Positions 1-6,486 are shown, numbered from the stretch's first letter. The stretch is DNA of 10,963 nucleotides from Candidatus Onthocola stercoravium (GCA_018711775.1 DVHV01000036.1:1-10963); one strand, 5' to 3'. Notes: generated from the sequence alone by a model not told the origin. A program made the numbers and translations.

Positions 1-1
1 A

Positions 2-1282
2 GAACAATCAAGTCAATCACAAAGTGATAGTTCTGAACAAAGTCAAGAATCTTCCCAACAAACAAGTAATTTACAACAAGATAATAAAGTTCAGCAAGAT
101 AATAATTCTCAAAATCAAGATGAAATTATAGATGATGTGGATGACTCTAAATCGGATAATACTGATAAGAACAATGAAGTTCAAACAGAAGAACAAATAC
201 AACAAATAAATGAAGATATATCAAACAATCCTAAACTTACATTTGAACAAAAAAAAGAATTATTAGAAAAACTAAAAAATAGTATTGAAGAAATACGAAA
301 AAGAAAAGCTGAAAAATTACAAAAAGAACATTTGAATCAAGAAAAACAAGAAGTTGAAGAATCAAAAGAAGAAAAATATGAGTTATCAGAGCAAACAAAT
401 AACTTTTTAAATCAATTGGGGGAACTTCCATCTTTTGAGGATAGAGATAGAGGTGCTGGTTATTCAATTGATACTGAATCTTATACGGAAGTACCAGAAA
501 GCATTATTAGAACACTTATAACAAAATTTTTAAATCAAAGGTTTTGCAGACATTGTACTGATTTAAATGTTAGATCTAATTCGTTAGAAAAAACTAATGG
601 TTTTTATAAGTGGGAAATTAAAGATGTAATTGTGCATTTACAAACTCATCAAGTAACAAAAGTTCTAACTGATAAATATGGATATGAGTATGCACAAGGT
701 AAAAATGAAAATGTACCATTATCATTCTACTTTGATATGTCAGGTAGTATGAGTTCTTATACCAATATGTTAGCAGTTATTGCAATAGAATTATTAAAAA
801 AAGGAGTTAAGGTTTTAATTGGCTTTAATGAAAGAGTTAATGTTCAAATTGAGAGTATTGAAAAAAATATAACAGTATCTGAACTTGCTGAAATATTAGA
901 AAGTGCAGGATATTGGAATGGCTGGGGAAGTTCTGGTAGAGATAGTTATAAAAAAGATCCTAGAGTAAAGTTTAAATATATTGAAAGAAATATAGATAAT
1001 TATTTAATAGATAAAAAAGCAGAAAAATGTGTAGTATTTGCGGACTTTGATCCAAGAAGTGAAGTTATAAATTTATCACAAGTTGTTGATGTATATTGGT
1101 TTTGCTTTGAATCAAGATATGATTTTTATGACATTGGTAAATTTAATGGCTTTATTTATAAAGTTCAAAATATAAGAGATTTAGAGCAAGGATTATTAAA
1201 GGTAAATGAAAAAAGGTTTGAAACATTATGTTATACAGATAATCCAAAAAGTCTGCAAAAGAAAGTGAGAGTGAAAAGATGA
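2..1282 (+). CDS. VWA-domain protein, 5' end outside window
   Basis: The reading frame is open to the left edge, so the gene is 5'-truncated. The GTG at 137 has no ribosome binding site and is not the start. 426 codons are visible. The first ~130 codons are low complexity, rich in Gln, Ser, Asn, Glu and Lys (likely disordered or coiled coil). A conserved-looking block follows with a CRHC pair (Cys codons at 545 and 554). Then comes a von Willebrand A fold with a complete MIDAS start, DMSGSMS (Asp codon at 734), which binds a divalent metal in this family. VWA proteins encoded beside MoxR ATPases usually act as their partner or adaptor. The stop overlaps the ATPase start as ATGA, so translation is probably coupled. 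The VWA call is strong. The partner is inferred from context and the biological role is unknown. Confidence 0.88.
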   Translation, partial: EQSSQSQSDSSEQSQESSQQTSNLQQDNKVQQDNNSQNQDEIIDDVDDSKSDNTDKNNEVQTEEQIQQINEDISNNPKLTFEQKKELLEKLKNSIEEIRKRKAEKLQKEHLNQEKQEVEESKEEKYELSEQTNNFLNQLGELPSFEDRDRGAGYSIDTESYTEVPESIIRTLITKFLNQRFCRHCTDLNVRSNSLEKTNGFYKWEIKDVIVHLQTHQVTKVLTDKYGYEYAQGKNENVPLSFYFDMSGSMSSYTNMLAVIAIELLKKGVKVLIGFNERVNVQIESIEKNITVSELAEILESAGYWNGWGSSGRDSYKKDPRVKFKYIERNIDNYLIDKKAEKCVVFADFDPRSEVINLSQVVDVYWFCFESRYDFYDIGKFNGFIYKVQNIRDLEQGLLKVNEKRFETLCYTDNPKSLQKKVRVKR

Positions 1283-3066
1283 TTTCATTTAAAGAAGTAA
1301 AAGATAAAATTGAAGCTATGGGTTATTATGCTACAAATGAATTATTATATGATACATATAATGCTTTAGCATTATTTAATAATTCTGGTATTAATCCTGG
1401 TCAAGATATATTTGCAATTTGTTTGGAAGGCCCTCCTGGTGCTGGTAAAACTGAATTTGCAAAAACATATACAAAATTATCTAATGAATTATTCAAAAAT
1501 GTAGAATTAGTTGATTATCAATGTGATGCCACAACAGGAAAGACTGAGTTGTTTGAAGATATTAATATTAGTGCTGCAATTCGTGGAGATGCTGACAATG
1601 TTAATATACCAGGTAAATTAATTGAAGCAATAAAAAAGGTTAATAGTGGTAAAAGAGTTGTATTATTTATAGATGAATATGATAAGGCGAGAGAAGAAAC
1701 TGATGCTTTCTTACTTCAATTTTTGCAATCAGGTAAGATTAATTCAACTCAACATGGGGACTTAGAAATTAAAGATGAGTATAAGGGAAAATTACAAGTA
1801 ATACTATGTAAAAATGATATGAGAGAAGAATTATCAGGACCATTATCTCGTCGTATAAGAATAATTAGATTAGATTATATGAAACCTACTTTATTCTATA
1901 AAGTAGCACATAGATTATTAATTGATGAAAAAGATAGTCCTGTAAATGATGGCTTATTAAACCTTGTATCTCTAATGTATGAAAAAGCATATGCAAATAA
2001 AGAAATGTATAATAGATTACCTTCTTGTTCTGAAATGCTAATTGCAATAGAAGATGCTGATAGAGTTATAAAATTAGCCAATGCACCACAAAGTGTTATT
2101 TATAATATAATCATAAGAAATATGTTTAAATCTCCAGATGATATTACAACATTTGAATCTTCGCTAGATAGAATGAAAAATCAAGATGAATCAAAACTTG
2201 CAGCATTAGTTAAAACTATGAAAATAAATACCGAAGAAAGTGAAGAAGAATTAAATTTAAATTCTTTAATTGCTGAAAAAGTATTTGTAGATGAAAGCAA
2301 GAAACTAGTTAAAAAAACTCAAGAAATGGAATCATTAATTGAAACATATAAAACAAAATTTGCTCAAATGGAACAGGACAGAAAAAAAGCAATTAGTGAT
2401 GAAATTAAAAAAATTAAATTAGAAAATGGGAAATTAGTATCAAATACAAATGTACCAAATGCTATAGGTAATTTTGAAGATGAAAGTAGTCATATCAAAA
2501 GAGGGCATAATATATTCGACCTATCAGACAATAATTGGACTGATGTTGCTACATTAGTAAGACCACATTTATCTCATAATTATGTTATTGGTAAATTAAT
2601 AGATAATGCTAGTGATTTAGATATAGTAATTTATGAAAATGGTATTTTATTACAAGAATGTGGAGAACAAAAACTAATCGTAATAAATGATTTTGATGAA
2701 AAAAATAATCCACAGTTTAGAGTTCTATCTAGTACACCAATTGTTCCATCTACATTTATTCAAGATATTGATAATTTTACAAAATTTATTAATGAGTGTT
2801 ATGCTTCTCAGCCTAAAACAGCAAAGGCAGTAACTGATGAAGCATTGGATATGAATGATTATAGATTAAATATTGACACACTTGTATATAATGAATCTGA
2901 ACTTCCATTTGATGTAATTGAAGATGGTGTATATCATTTTGAATATAAATCAGATAAGTCAGATCAACCTGATTATCTTTCTATGTTGAAATGTGAAAAT
3001 CCAGAAAAGGCATTAGAAAAATCAAAAAGGATAATGTCAGGTCAAAGTAAGGTGTTAAAAAAATGA
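1279..3066 (+). CDS. MoxR-type AAA+ ATPase with C-terminal extension
   Basis: A 595-residue AAA+ ATPase. Walker A GPPGAGKT is at residues 51-58 and Walker B VVLFIDE at about 127-133. A sensor-1-like Asn lies in ILCKND, and an arginine-finger-like GPLSRRIRI follows. The domain is near the N terminus, as in MoxR/RavA-type ATPases that remodel protein complexes together with a VWA partner. A Lys/Glu-rich probable coiled coil covers roughly residues 330-390. About 200 further residues match no domain I recognise. The usual MoxR length is 300-400 residues, so this one carries an extra module, perhaps for contact with the VWA or ankyrin proteins. The ATG overlaps the upstream stop by four bases and the stop overlaps the next start the same way, so the three subunits are probably made together. 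ATPase assignment is firm. The substrate is unknown. Confidence 0.9.
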   Translation: MISFKEVKDKIEAMGYYATNELLYDTYNALALFNNSGINPGQDIFAICLEGPPGAGKTEFAKTYTKLSNELFKNVELVDYQCDATTGKTELFEDINISAAIRGDADNVNIPGKLIEAIKKVNSGKRVVLFIDEYDKAREETDAFLLQFLQSGKINSTQHGDLEIKDEYKGKLQVILCKNDMREELSGPLSRRIRIIRLDYMKPTLFYKVAHRLLIDEKDSPVNDGLLNLVSLMYEKAYANKEMYNRLPSCSEMLIAIEDADRVIKLANAPQSVIYNIIIRNMFKSPDDITTFESSLDRMKNQDESKLAALVKTMKINTEESEEELNLNSLIAEKVFVDESKKLVKKTQEMESLIETYKTKFAQMEQDRKKAISDEIKKIKLENGKLVSNTNVPNAIGNFEDESSHIKRGHNIFDLSDNNWTDVATLVRPHLSHNYVIGKLIDNASDLDIVIYENGILLQECGEQKLIVINDFDEKNNPQFRVLSSTPIVPSTFIQDIDNFTKFINECYASQPKTAKAVTDEALDMNDYRLNIDTLVYNESELPFDVIEDGVYHFEYKSDKSDQPDYLSMLKCENPEKALEKSKRIMSGQSKVLKK

Positions 3067-3779
3067 ATAATGCAAGTTTAGTTTTATTAGAAAATACAAA
3101 GTTAAAAAAACTTGAAGATTATAAATTAGATGAAAAAAGTATTTCTGAATTTAAAAGCAAAATAAAACAAGTAGATGATGAAACCAAAAATAATTTAGGT
3201 AAAGAACTTTTTGAACTTATTTCTAGTAAGAAAAAATCTTCAGAAATAGATGAAGAATTTACTAATAAAGTTATAGAATTGATAATTAATGGTGCTAATT
3301 TAGAATACAAAGATGAAAAAAAAGGAGACTTTTCTTTATTACTTTGTGCAAGAAAAGGATTTTTAGAAATAGCATATTTGTTATTGAGATCAGGAGCGAA
3401 TGCAAATCAATCAAATAATTACTTAACAACTTCTATAATGGCAGCAGCAAGACATGGACATAAAGAATTATTGGAATTATTAATTTTATTAGGAGCAAAT
3501 GTAAATGCAAAGTGTTTAGATGGAGATAATGCCCTTATGAGTGCAAAAAGACATAATCAACAAGAATGCTTTGACATATTAGTTCATGCTCAATCATCGT
3601 TAACTCATAGGAATATTGCAAATCAAACTATATTGGATTTATCGGGAAATGTGTCTTTTAATCCTAACTATATAACAAGTTCAAATGTAACAGAGGTTGT
3701 TCCTCCAACATCGGAGGAAGATGTTTCTTCACTTGTAGAAGAAGCAGAACAAAAATTACTTAGATTGAAAAATAAATAA
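3063..3779 (+). CDS. Ankyrin-repeat protein
   Basis: A 238-residue protein. After a charged helical N terminus (about 1-65) there are roughly four ankyrin repeats between residues 67 and 180. The clearest contains AAARHGHKELLELLILLGAN, and LLLRSGANAN and IINGANLEYKD are the matching ends of others. The C-terminal ~60 residues are Ser/Glu-rich and end in a Lys/Glu helix. There is no signal peptide or membrane segment, so it should be cytoplasmic. Ankyrin repeats mediate protein-protein contact, so in this trio it may be the recognition or scaffold subunit for the ATPase/VWA pair (inference). The ATG overlaps the ATPase stop (ATGA), with a TAAGGTG ribosome site at 3048-3054. A terminator begins at its stop codon, closing the transcription unit. 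Confidence 0.85.
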   Translation: MNNASLVLLENTKLKKLEDYKLDEKSISEFKSKIKQVDDETKNNLGKELFELISSKKKSSEIDEEFTNKVIELIINGANLEYKDEKKGDFSLLLCARKGFLEIAYLLLRSGANANQSNNYLTTSIMAAARHGHKELLELLILLGANVNAKCLDGDNALMSAKRHNQQECFDILVHAQSSLTHRNIANQTILDLSGNVSFNPNYITSSNVTEVVPPTSEEDVSSLVEEAEQKLLRLKNK

Positions 3780-3801
3780 AAACAGGTTGCCCTGTTTTTT
3801 T
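3779..3801 (+). terminator. Intrinsic terminator of the VWA/ATPase/ankyrin unit
   Basis: An eight-base stem AAAACAGG / CCTGTTTT (3779-3786 with 3791-3798) has a four-base loop and runs into a seven-T tract ending at 3801. It starts in the ankyrin gene's stop codon, so it ends this operon. Confidence 0.88.
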
Positions 3802-3822
3802 GATATATTAAATTAATTCAAT

Positions 3823-3853
3823 AAAAAAATCGTCCCTATACAAGCAGACGATT
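3823..3853 (-). terminator. Intrinsic terminator for the minus-strand regulator
   Basis: Read on the minus strand, AATCGTC (3853-3847) pairs with GACGATT (3834-3828) across a 12-base loop and is followed by a seven-T run (+ strand A run 3823-3829). It lies about 110 bases past the stop of the tandem-HTH gene and faces the + strand terminator, so the two units are insulated from each other. I see no gene in 3854-3961. Confidence 0.65.
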
Positions 3854-3961
3854 CTACTACATCAACTAATATTAATCAGCTGACAAATTAAGGATAACAA
3901 AAATATTGCTAATAGTCAATATAATTTTGGACAGATTTTGTAGAAATTAATAATGCTCAAT

Positions 3962-4411
3962 TTAACTAATGTTTTTATTTTCTTTTTTTCCACATAACCA
4001 ATCAATAGAAATATTATAATGTTTTGCAAATTCAATTAAGGCATAAGTATGGATATATAATTTCCCTAGTTCGTATTTAGAATAATTAGACTGATCTACC
4101 TTTATTATTTCTGCTATCTTTTCTTGAGATGTATTATTTTTAGTTCTTATTTCTTTTAAATGATTACCTAAAATCACTTTATCAATTTTATCGTTTATAA
4201 TTTCATATTTTTTAGTGTTTGTTAGTCCACAAATATAATCAAGATTAACACCATAATAATTACAAAATTCGTTTAGATAAGGAAGAATAATAGCATCAAT
4301 ACCATTTTCCCAACCAGCATAAGTAGATCTACTAACACCTAGCATATCAGCAAGTTCTTGTTGTGTGTTTCCAAAATACGTTCTTATATCTTTCATTCTT
4401 TCATAAATCAT
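3962..4411 (-). CDS. Tandem double-XRE helix-turn-helix regulator
   Basis: Two XRE/Cro-CI-type HTH domains lie in one 149-residue chain: residues about 6-63 (QQELADMLGVSRSTYAGWENG) and about 83-141 (SQEKIAEIIKVDQSNYSKYELG). Each ends in a similar motif, LDYICG and IDWLCG, so an internal duplication is evident. I place the start at the ATG at 4411-4409 because an AGAGGTG ribosome site sits seven bases upstream. A start 30 bases further up (4441) has no ribosome site. Single-domain relatives are repressors in phages and mobile elements. A duplicated domain could let one monomer occupy two half-sites. The gene is divergent from the small membrane protein, and GTGTCG half-sites in the shared region may be its operator. 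There is no protease or sensor domain. Confidence 0.88.
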   Translation of the reverse strand: MIYERMKDIRTYFGNTQQELADMLGVSRSTYAGWENGIDAIILPYLNEFCNYYGVNLDYICGLTNTKKYEIINDKIDKVILGNHLKEIRTKNNTSQEKIAEIIKVDQSNYSKYELGKLYIHTYALIEFAKHYNISIDWLCGKKENKNIS

Positions 4412-4415
4412 TCCA

Positions 4416-4496
4416 CGACACCTCTTATATAATTTTCCCATTTAAAATTGCTTTATTTAAAAAGTGTCGGAATATTACCTAAAAACGTGTTATAAT
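4416..4496. promoter_or_regulatory. Divergent control region: GTGTCG half-sites and extended -10
   Basis: CGACAC at 4416-4421 and GTGTCG at 4464-4469 form a six-base inverted pair 42 bases apart. One copy lies between the regulator's RBS and start codon. The other lies near the -35 position of the + strand promoter. That promoter has an extended -10, TGTTATAAT (4488-4496), with no good -35. Control by the adjacent tandem-HTH protein is inference. Confidence 0.5.
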
Positions 4497-4519
4497 AGTA
4501 AAGGTAAGGAGAGGTAAGA

Positions 4520-4813
4520 ATGCTTTTTTTGGATGCTAAAGATTATATAATTATTACTTTAAAAACACTTGTTTTTACAATATTACTTGTTTTGCTTTTA
4601 TCAATTAGTATTTTTAATGTTGATTTTGCAAATTATGTTTGTGATATAACTGAAATACCTCGTGATTTAGCTCTTACTATGACGAGTCTTGGCTTTAGAA
4701 ATAATATGATAGTTGTTTTAAGTGTATTTGAGTTTGGTATATTTTATTTTTTATATGGGAAAATAAAAAAAACAAAATTATATAATAAATTTTTTGAATT
4801 TTTAATAAATTAA
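4520..4813 (+). CDS. Small two-helix membrane protein, unknown function
   Basis: A 97-residue protein I do not recognise. Residues about 12-32 (TLKTLVFTILLVLLLSISIF) and about 61-80 are strongly hydrophobic and would form two transmembrane helices joined by a short polar segment containing TEIPRDLAL. The C terminus is Lys-rich and probably cytoplasmic. A strong AAGGAGAGG ribosome site (4506-4514) and an extended -10 promoter ending at 4496 precede it. It is divergent from the tandem-HTH gene, an arrangement that often means the small gene is the regulator's target. No terminator is obvious after it, and an AT-rich stretch with another -10 leads to the next gene. Confidence 0.78.
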   Translation: MLFLDAKDYIIITLKTLVFTILLVLLLSISIFNVDFANYVCDITEIPRDLALTMTSLGFRNNMIVVLSVFEFGIFYFLYGKIKKTKLYNKFFEFLIN

Positions 4814-4842
4814 AAAATTTCATAATAGATTTTGCAATAGTG

Positions 4843-4851
4843 TGGTACAAT
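4843..4851 (+). promoter_or_regulatory. Extended -10 promoter element
   Basis: TGGTACAAT is an extended -10 (TG-n-TACAAT) 38 bases before the next start codon. No -35 hexamer is recognisable at the expected distance. It probably drives the 4890 gene. The RBS AGAAAGAGG (4874-4882) follows. Confidence 0.45.
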
Positions 4852-4889
4852 AATTTTGTATTTAATACGTAGCAGAAAGAGGATTTTGT

Positions 4890-5396
4890 ATGTTAGAAGA
4901 TAAAATTGCTAGTATATTCGATTTGGCTAAAGAACTGCAAGATAAAAAACTTAAAGAAGAATATACTGAATTAGCAAAAATGGATGCTACAATTGGTAGT
5001 TTTGACAATTATAAAAAAAATGAGATGAGTAATAAAATTAAAGATAAAAATGAAATGGTAAATGATGTTTTTGTTTGTAGAGATGATGTTAATAAAGATA
5101 ACTTAAGCGTTGGTATGTATTTGATAAATTATGAACATATTGAACCTATAAAGTTAGATGATGATTATAAACCTTTACCATTAGATAAAAAAACTATATT
5201 TGAATATGGTACAGTTATATCTTTCCTATATAAAAATCAAGAATTTAATATAAGTGGTATGTTTGGTGGTACGGAATTGAGTAAAGATAGTGCTATTAAT
5301 AAATATAATGAATTAAAAAAATATATTGTTGATACAACCGAAGATACTTTATTAGACGCAATTAAAAATAACATTTTAGAGGAGTTAAATTCTTAA
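4890..5396 (+). CDS. Hypothetical soluble protein
   Basis: A 168-residue protein I do not recognise. The first ~55 residues are highly charged and probably helical (LAKELQDKKLKEEYTELAK). A more mixed region follows with hydrophobic strands around YLINYEHIEPIKL and TVISFLYKNQEFNISGMFGG. The C-terminal ~40 residues look helical again. There is no signal peptide, membrane segment, Cys motif or nucleotide-binding motif. The net charge is acidic. The start is set by the AGAAAGAGG ribosome site seven bases upstream. It is followed by the long control region rather than by a coupled gene, so it appears monocistronic or part of a short unit with the small membrane protein. Confidence 0.75.
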   Translation: MLEDKIASIFDLAKELQDKKLKEEYTELAKMDATIGSFDNYKKNEMSNKIKDKNEMVNDVFVCRDDVNKDNLSVGMYLINYEHIEPIKLDDDYKPLPLDKKTIFEYGTVISFLYKNQEFNISGMFGGTELSKDSAINKYNELKKYIVDTTEDTLLDAIKNNILEELNS

Positions 5397-5415
5397 TTTT
5401 GAGTAATTTTTAATG

Positions 5416-5460
5416 ACAACATGAAAAAAGCACAAAACAACATGAAATAGACATGAAATA
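5416..5460. repeat. Three helically phased ACATGAAA direct repeats
   Basis: ACATGAAA occurs at 5419-5426, 5440-5447 and 5451-5458, so copy spacings are 21 and 11 bases, close to two turns and one turn of the helix. The first two copies extend to ACAACATGAAA and the last two to ACATGAAATA. The last copy ends five bases before a -35 hexamer. This is the geometry of activator sites bound by dimers on one DNA face (inference). Confidence 0.6.
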
Positions 5461-5461
5461 A

Positions 5462-5491
5462 ACTTGACTGCGTTCTGTCAAGTGCTATAAT
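5462..5491 (+). promoter_or_regulatory. Strong promoter with overlapping palindromic operator
   Basis: The -35 is TTGACT (5464-5469), the spacer is 16 bases and the -10 is TATAAT (5486-5491) with an extended TG at 5483-5484. A palindrome ACTTGAC-N8-GTCAAGT (5462-5468 with 5477-5483) covers the -35 and the spacer, so a bound protein would block polymerase. Transcription should start near 5498 and runs almost at once into the terminator at 5513. Confidence 0.72.
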
Positions 5492-5512
5492 ATAGTAAAA
5501 TAAATAAATTAT

Positions 5513-5550
5513 GCAAAGAAGAAACGATTTTTCTTTGCTTTTTGTTTGTT
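5513..5550 (+). terminator. Terminator or attenuator just after the first promoter
   Basis: GCAAAGAA (5513-5520) pairs with TTCTTTGC (5531-5538) and is followed by T-rich sequence from 5539. It begins about 15 bases after the predicted transcript start. It would give a transcript of about 50 nt unless it is overridden. It could also terminate read-through from the 4890 gene. Confidence 0.7.
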
Positions 5551-5566
5551 TTTTAAGCAAAAACTA

Positions 5567-5595
5567 TTGACACTTGCTTTTAAAATCATTAGAAT
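5567..5595 (+). promoter_or_regulatory. Consensus promoter for leader and regulator
   Basis: TTGACA (5567-5572), exactly 17 bases of spacer, then TAGAAT (5590-5595). The predicted start is near 5602. It would transcribe the leader, the 38-codon ORF and, past the terminator at 5835-5888, the 5908 gene. Confidence 0.68.
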
Positions 5596-5601
5596 ATTAG
5601 A

Positions 5602-5732
5602 CAATTTATTGATGTTTAACAGCAGTTGTTAAATTTAAAGATTTAGTTGTTAGGGTAGAAGAAGCAGTATTATTTCTATTTTGAGAACAGTTACTGACTT
5701 TTTCGCCCCTTTTTTATGGAAGAGGTAGAGAA
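5602..5732 (+). promoter_or_regulatory. Leader region with possible RNA structure
   Basis: Between the promoter and the small ORF lies about 130 bases without a plausible gene. TTTAACA and TGTTAAA (5615-5621, 5627-5633) form a hairpin near the 5' end. ACTGACTTT (5693-5701) is perfectly complementary to AAAGTCAGT (5781-5789) inside the small ORF, a possible long-range stem. It does not match a T-box or other riboswitch consensus that I know. Confidence 0.35.
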
Positions 5733-5849
5733 ATGATAGTTAAGACTACAATTTGTATATTAAATTACGGCTTAAATGATAAAGTCAGTTGCAGTAGATC
5801 GCAAGTTTTTAAAGACTCTAAAAATACGTATGTTAAGAGAGAAAATTAA
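5733..5849 (+). CDS. Possible 38-residue small protein or leader peptide
   Basis: A short ORF starting MIVKTTICILNYGL and ending in TYVKREN. AGAGG at 5721-5725 gives a seven-base spacing to the ATG. The predicted product has two Cys, is basic, and has no clear signal peptide or membrane helix. Its stop codon lies within the 5' half of the large terminator hairpin, so ribosomes finishing translation would cover that stem. This is the layout of a translated attenuator leader. It could also be a real small protein, or the sequence could be a non-coding leader with a chance ORF. Confidence 0.42.
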   Translation: MIVKTTICILNYGLNDKVSCSRSQVFKDSKNTYVKREN

Positions 5850-5888
5850 GGGATAACCTCCCTGTCTGATTTTCTCTCTTTTATTTTA
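5835..5888 (+). terminator. Large terminator hairpin in front of the regulator RBS
   Basis: AAGAGAGAAAAT (5835-5846) pairs perfectly with ATTTTCTCTCTT (5869-5880). An inner AGGG/CCCT stem extends the structure, and a T-rich tail reaches 5886. It ends only a few bases before the AAAGGTGG ribosome site of the next gene. No promoter fits between them, so the next gene needs read-through. It is therefore a likely attenuator. Confidence 0.82.
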
Positions 5889-5907
5889 ATGAAAGGTGGT
5901 TACTTAT

Positions 5908-6378
5908 ATGAAACAAGAACAAAATTATGAAGAAGAATATGCAGATAACTTTACATTAACGAAAGATGAGATGGATATTTATAATATACCAGCAACATTT
6001 GAGTTGGTAGTTGAAAAATTAAGAGAATTAAAAATTGCTCGAAACAAATACATTAATGGCTACCATGTTAGATTAACTACTAGTTATAGACCAAGATTAG
6101 AGCAATTTTCTCAAAATATCTCTGATCCTGTTGGTAAGACAGTAGAATATAGGCTTGATAGTGAACAAGCATACAATGAGTTTAATATTCAACTTAATAA
6201 ATTATATTCAACTATGTCTAAAGAAGAAAATGCTTATATCAACGATTGTTTGTTATGTGGCAAATCAGAGGCTTCCTTAAGAACAAAGTTTGATTTAGGT
6301 AGGGAAACATTTAATATTATTAAAAGTAGTGCAATAGTAAGATTTGGAATAGTATTTAACATTATTGTTTATAAATAG
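5908..6378 (+). CDS. Putative sigma-region-4-like (ArpU/RinA-type) regulator
   Basis: A 156-residue protein. The ATG at 5908 is chosen because AAAGGTGG (5892-5899) sits eight bases upstream. The in-frame GTG at 5896 lies inside that site. Residues about 104-148 read like a sigma-70 region-4 or ArpU/RinA-type helix-turn-helix: a SKEENAYINDCLL helix, then GKSEASLRTKFDLGRETFN and a basic helix. The N-terminal ~100 residues are acidic then mixed, with no other motif. Such proteins control late or transfer genes in phages and integrative elements. Here it heads the adhesin region and lies behind a regulated leader. A terminator follows 20 bases after the stop. The family assignment is from sequence pattern only. 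Confidence 0.6.
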   Translation: MKQEQNYEEEYADNFTLTKDEMDIYNIPATFELVVEKLRELKIARNKYINGYHVRLTTSYRPRLEQFSQNISDPVGKTVEYRLDSEQAYNEFNIQLNKLYSTMSKEENAYINDCLLCGKSEASLRTKFDLGRETFNIIKSSAIVRFGIVFNIIVYK

Positions 6379-6398
6379 TAATATAAAAGTAACCACTT

Positions 6399-6421
6399 GA
6401 GTCGTTTATGGCTCTTTTTTT
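6399..6421 (+). terminator. Intrinsic terminator after the regulator gene
   Basis: GAGTC (6399-6403) pairs with GGCTC (6410-6414, one G-T pair) over a six-base loop, followed by seven T. An extended -10 starts only three bases later. Confidence 0.75.
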
Positions 6422-6423
6422 AT

Positions 6424-6432
6424 TGCTATAAT
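6424..6432 (+). promoter_or_regulatory. Extended -10 element after the terminator
   Basis: TGCTATAAT is a perfect extended -10 immediately after the terminator T-run. No -35 is recognisable. Transcription would start near 6439 and pass a CGAG/CTCG hairpin (6435-6438, 6450-6453) before the 11-codon ORF. Confidence 0.45.
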
Positions 6433-6486
6433 TTCGAGTTTATAGGGATCTCGTTATCAAAAAACTAGATGAAAGGAGTGAATTAA

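Noticed and set aside
137..139. GTG at 137 as start of the VWA gene
   Set aside because: The frame stays open to the window edge and no ribosome site precedes this codon; the gene is cut by the window.
237..467. Minus-strand ORF of 76 codons
   Set aside because: Antisense to the Lys/Glu-rich part of the VWA gene; its Phe/Leu richness is the mirror of AAA/GAA codons.
1279..1282. TGA read as tryptophan (alternative genetic code), given the AT-rich Mollicutes-like look
   Set aside because: TGA sits in precise ATGA overlaps at two gene junctions and Trp is encoded by TGG throughout, so the standard code is simpler.
5416..5460. CRISPR array
   Set aside because: Repeat units are only 8-11 bases with unequal short spacing and no cas genes are near.
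5602..5888. T-box or known riboswitch
   Set aside because: No T-box GGTGGNACCGCG-like sequence or other aptamer consensus that I know is present.
5896..5898. GTG at 5896 as start of the regulator
   Set aside because: It lies within the AAAGGTGG ribosome site; the ATG at 5908 has correct spacing.
5397..5907. Origin of transfer or replication origin
   Set aside because: Repeats and palindromes are present but there is no relaxase or Rep gene beside them, and the signals are better explained as promoters, operators and terminators.
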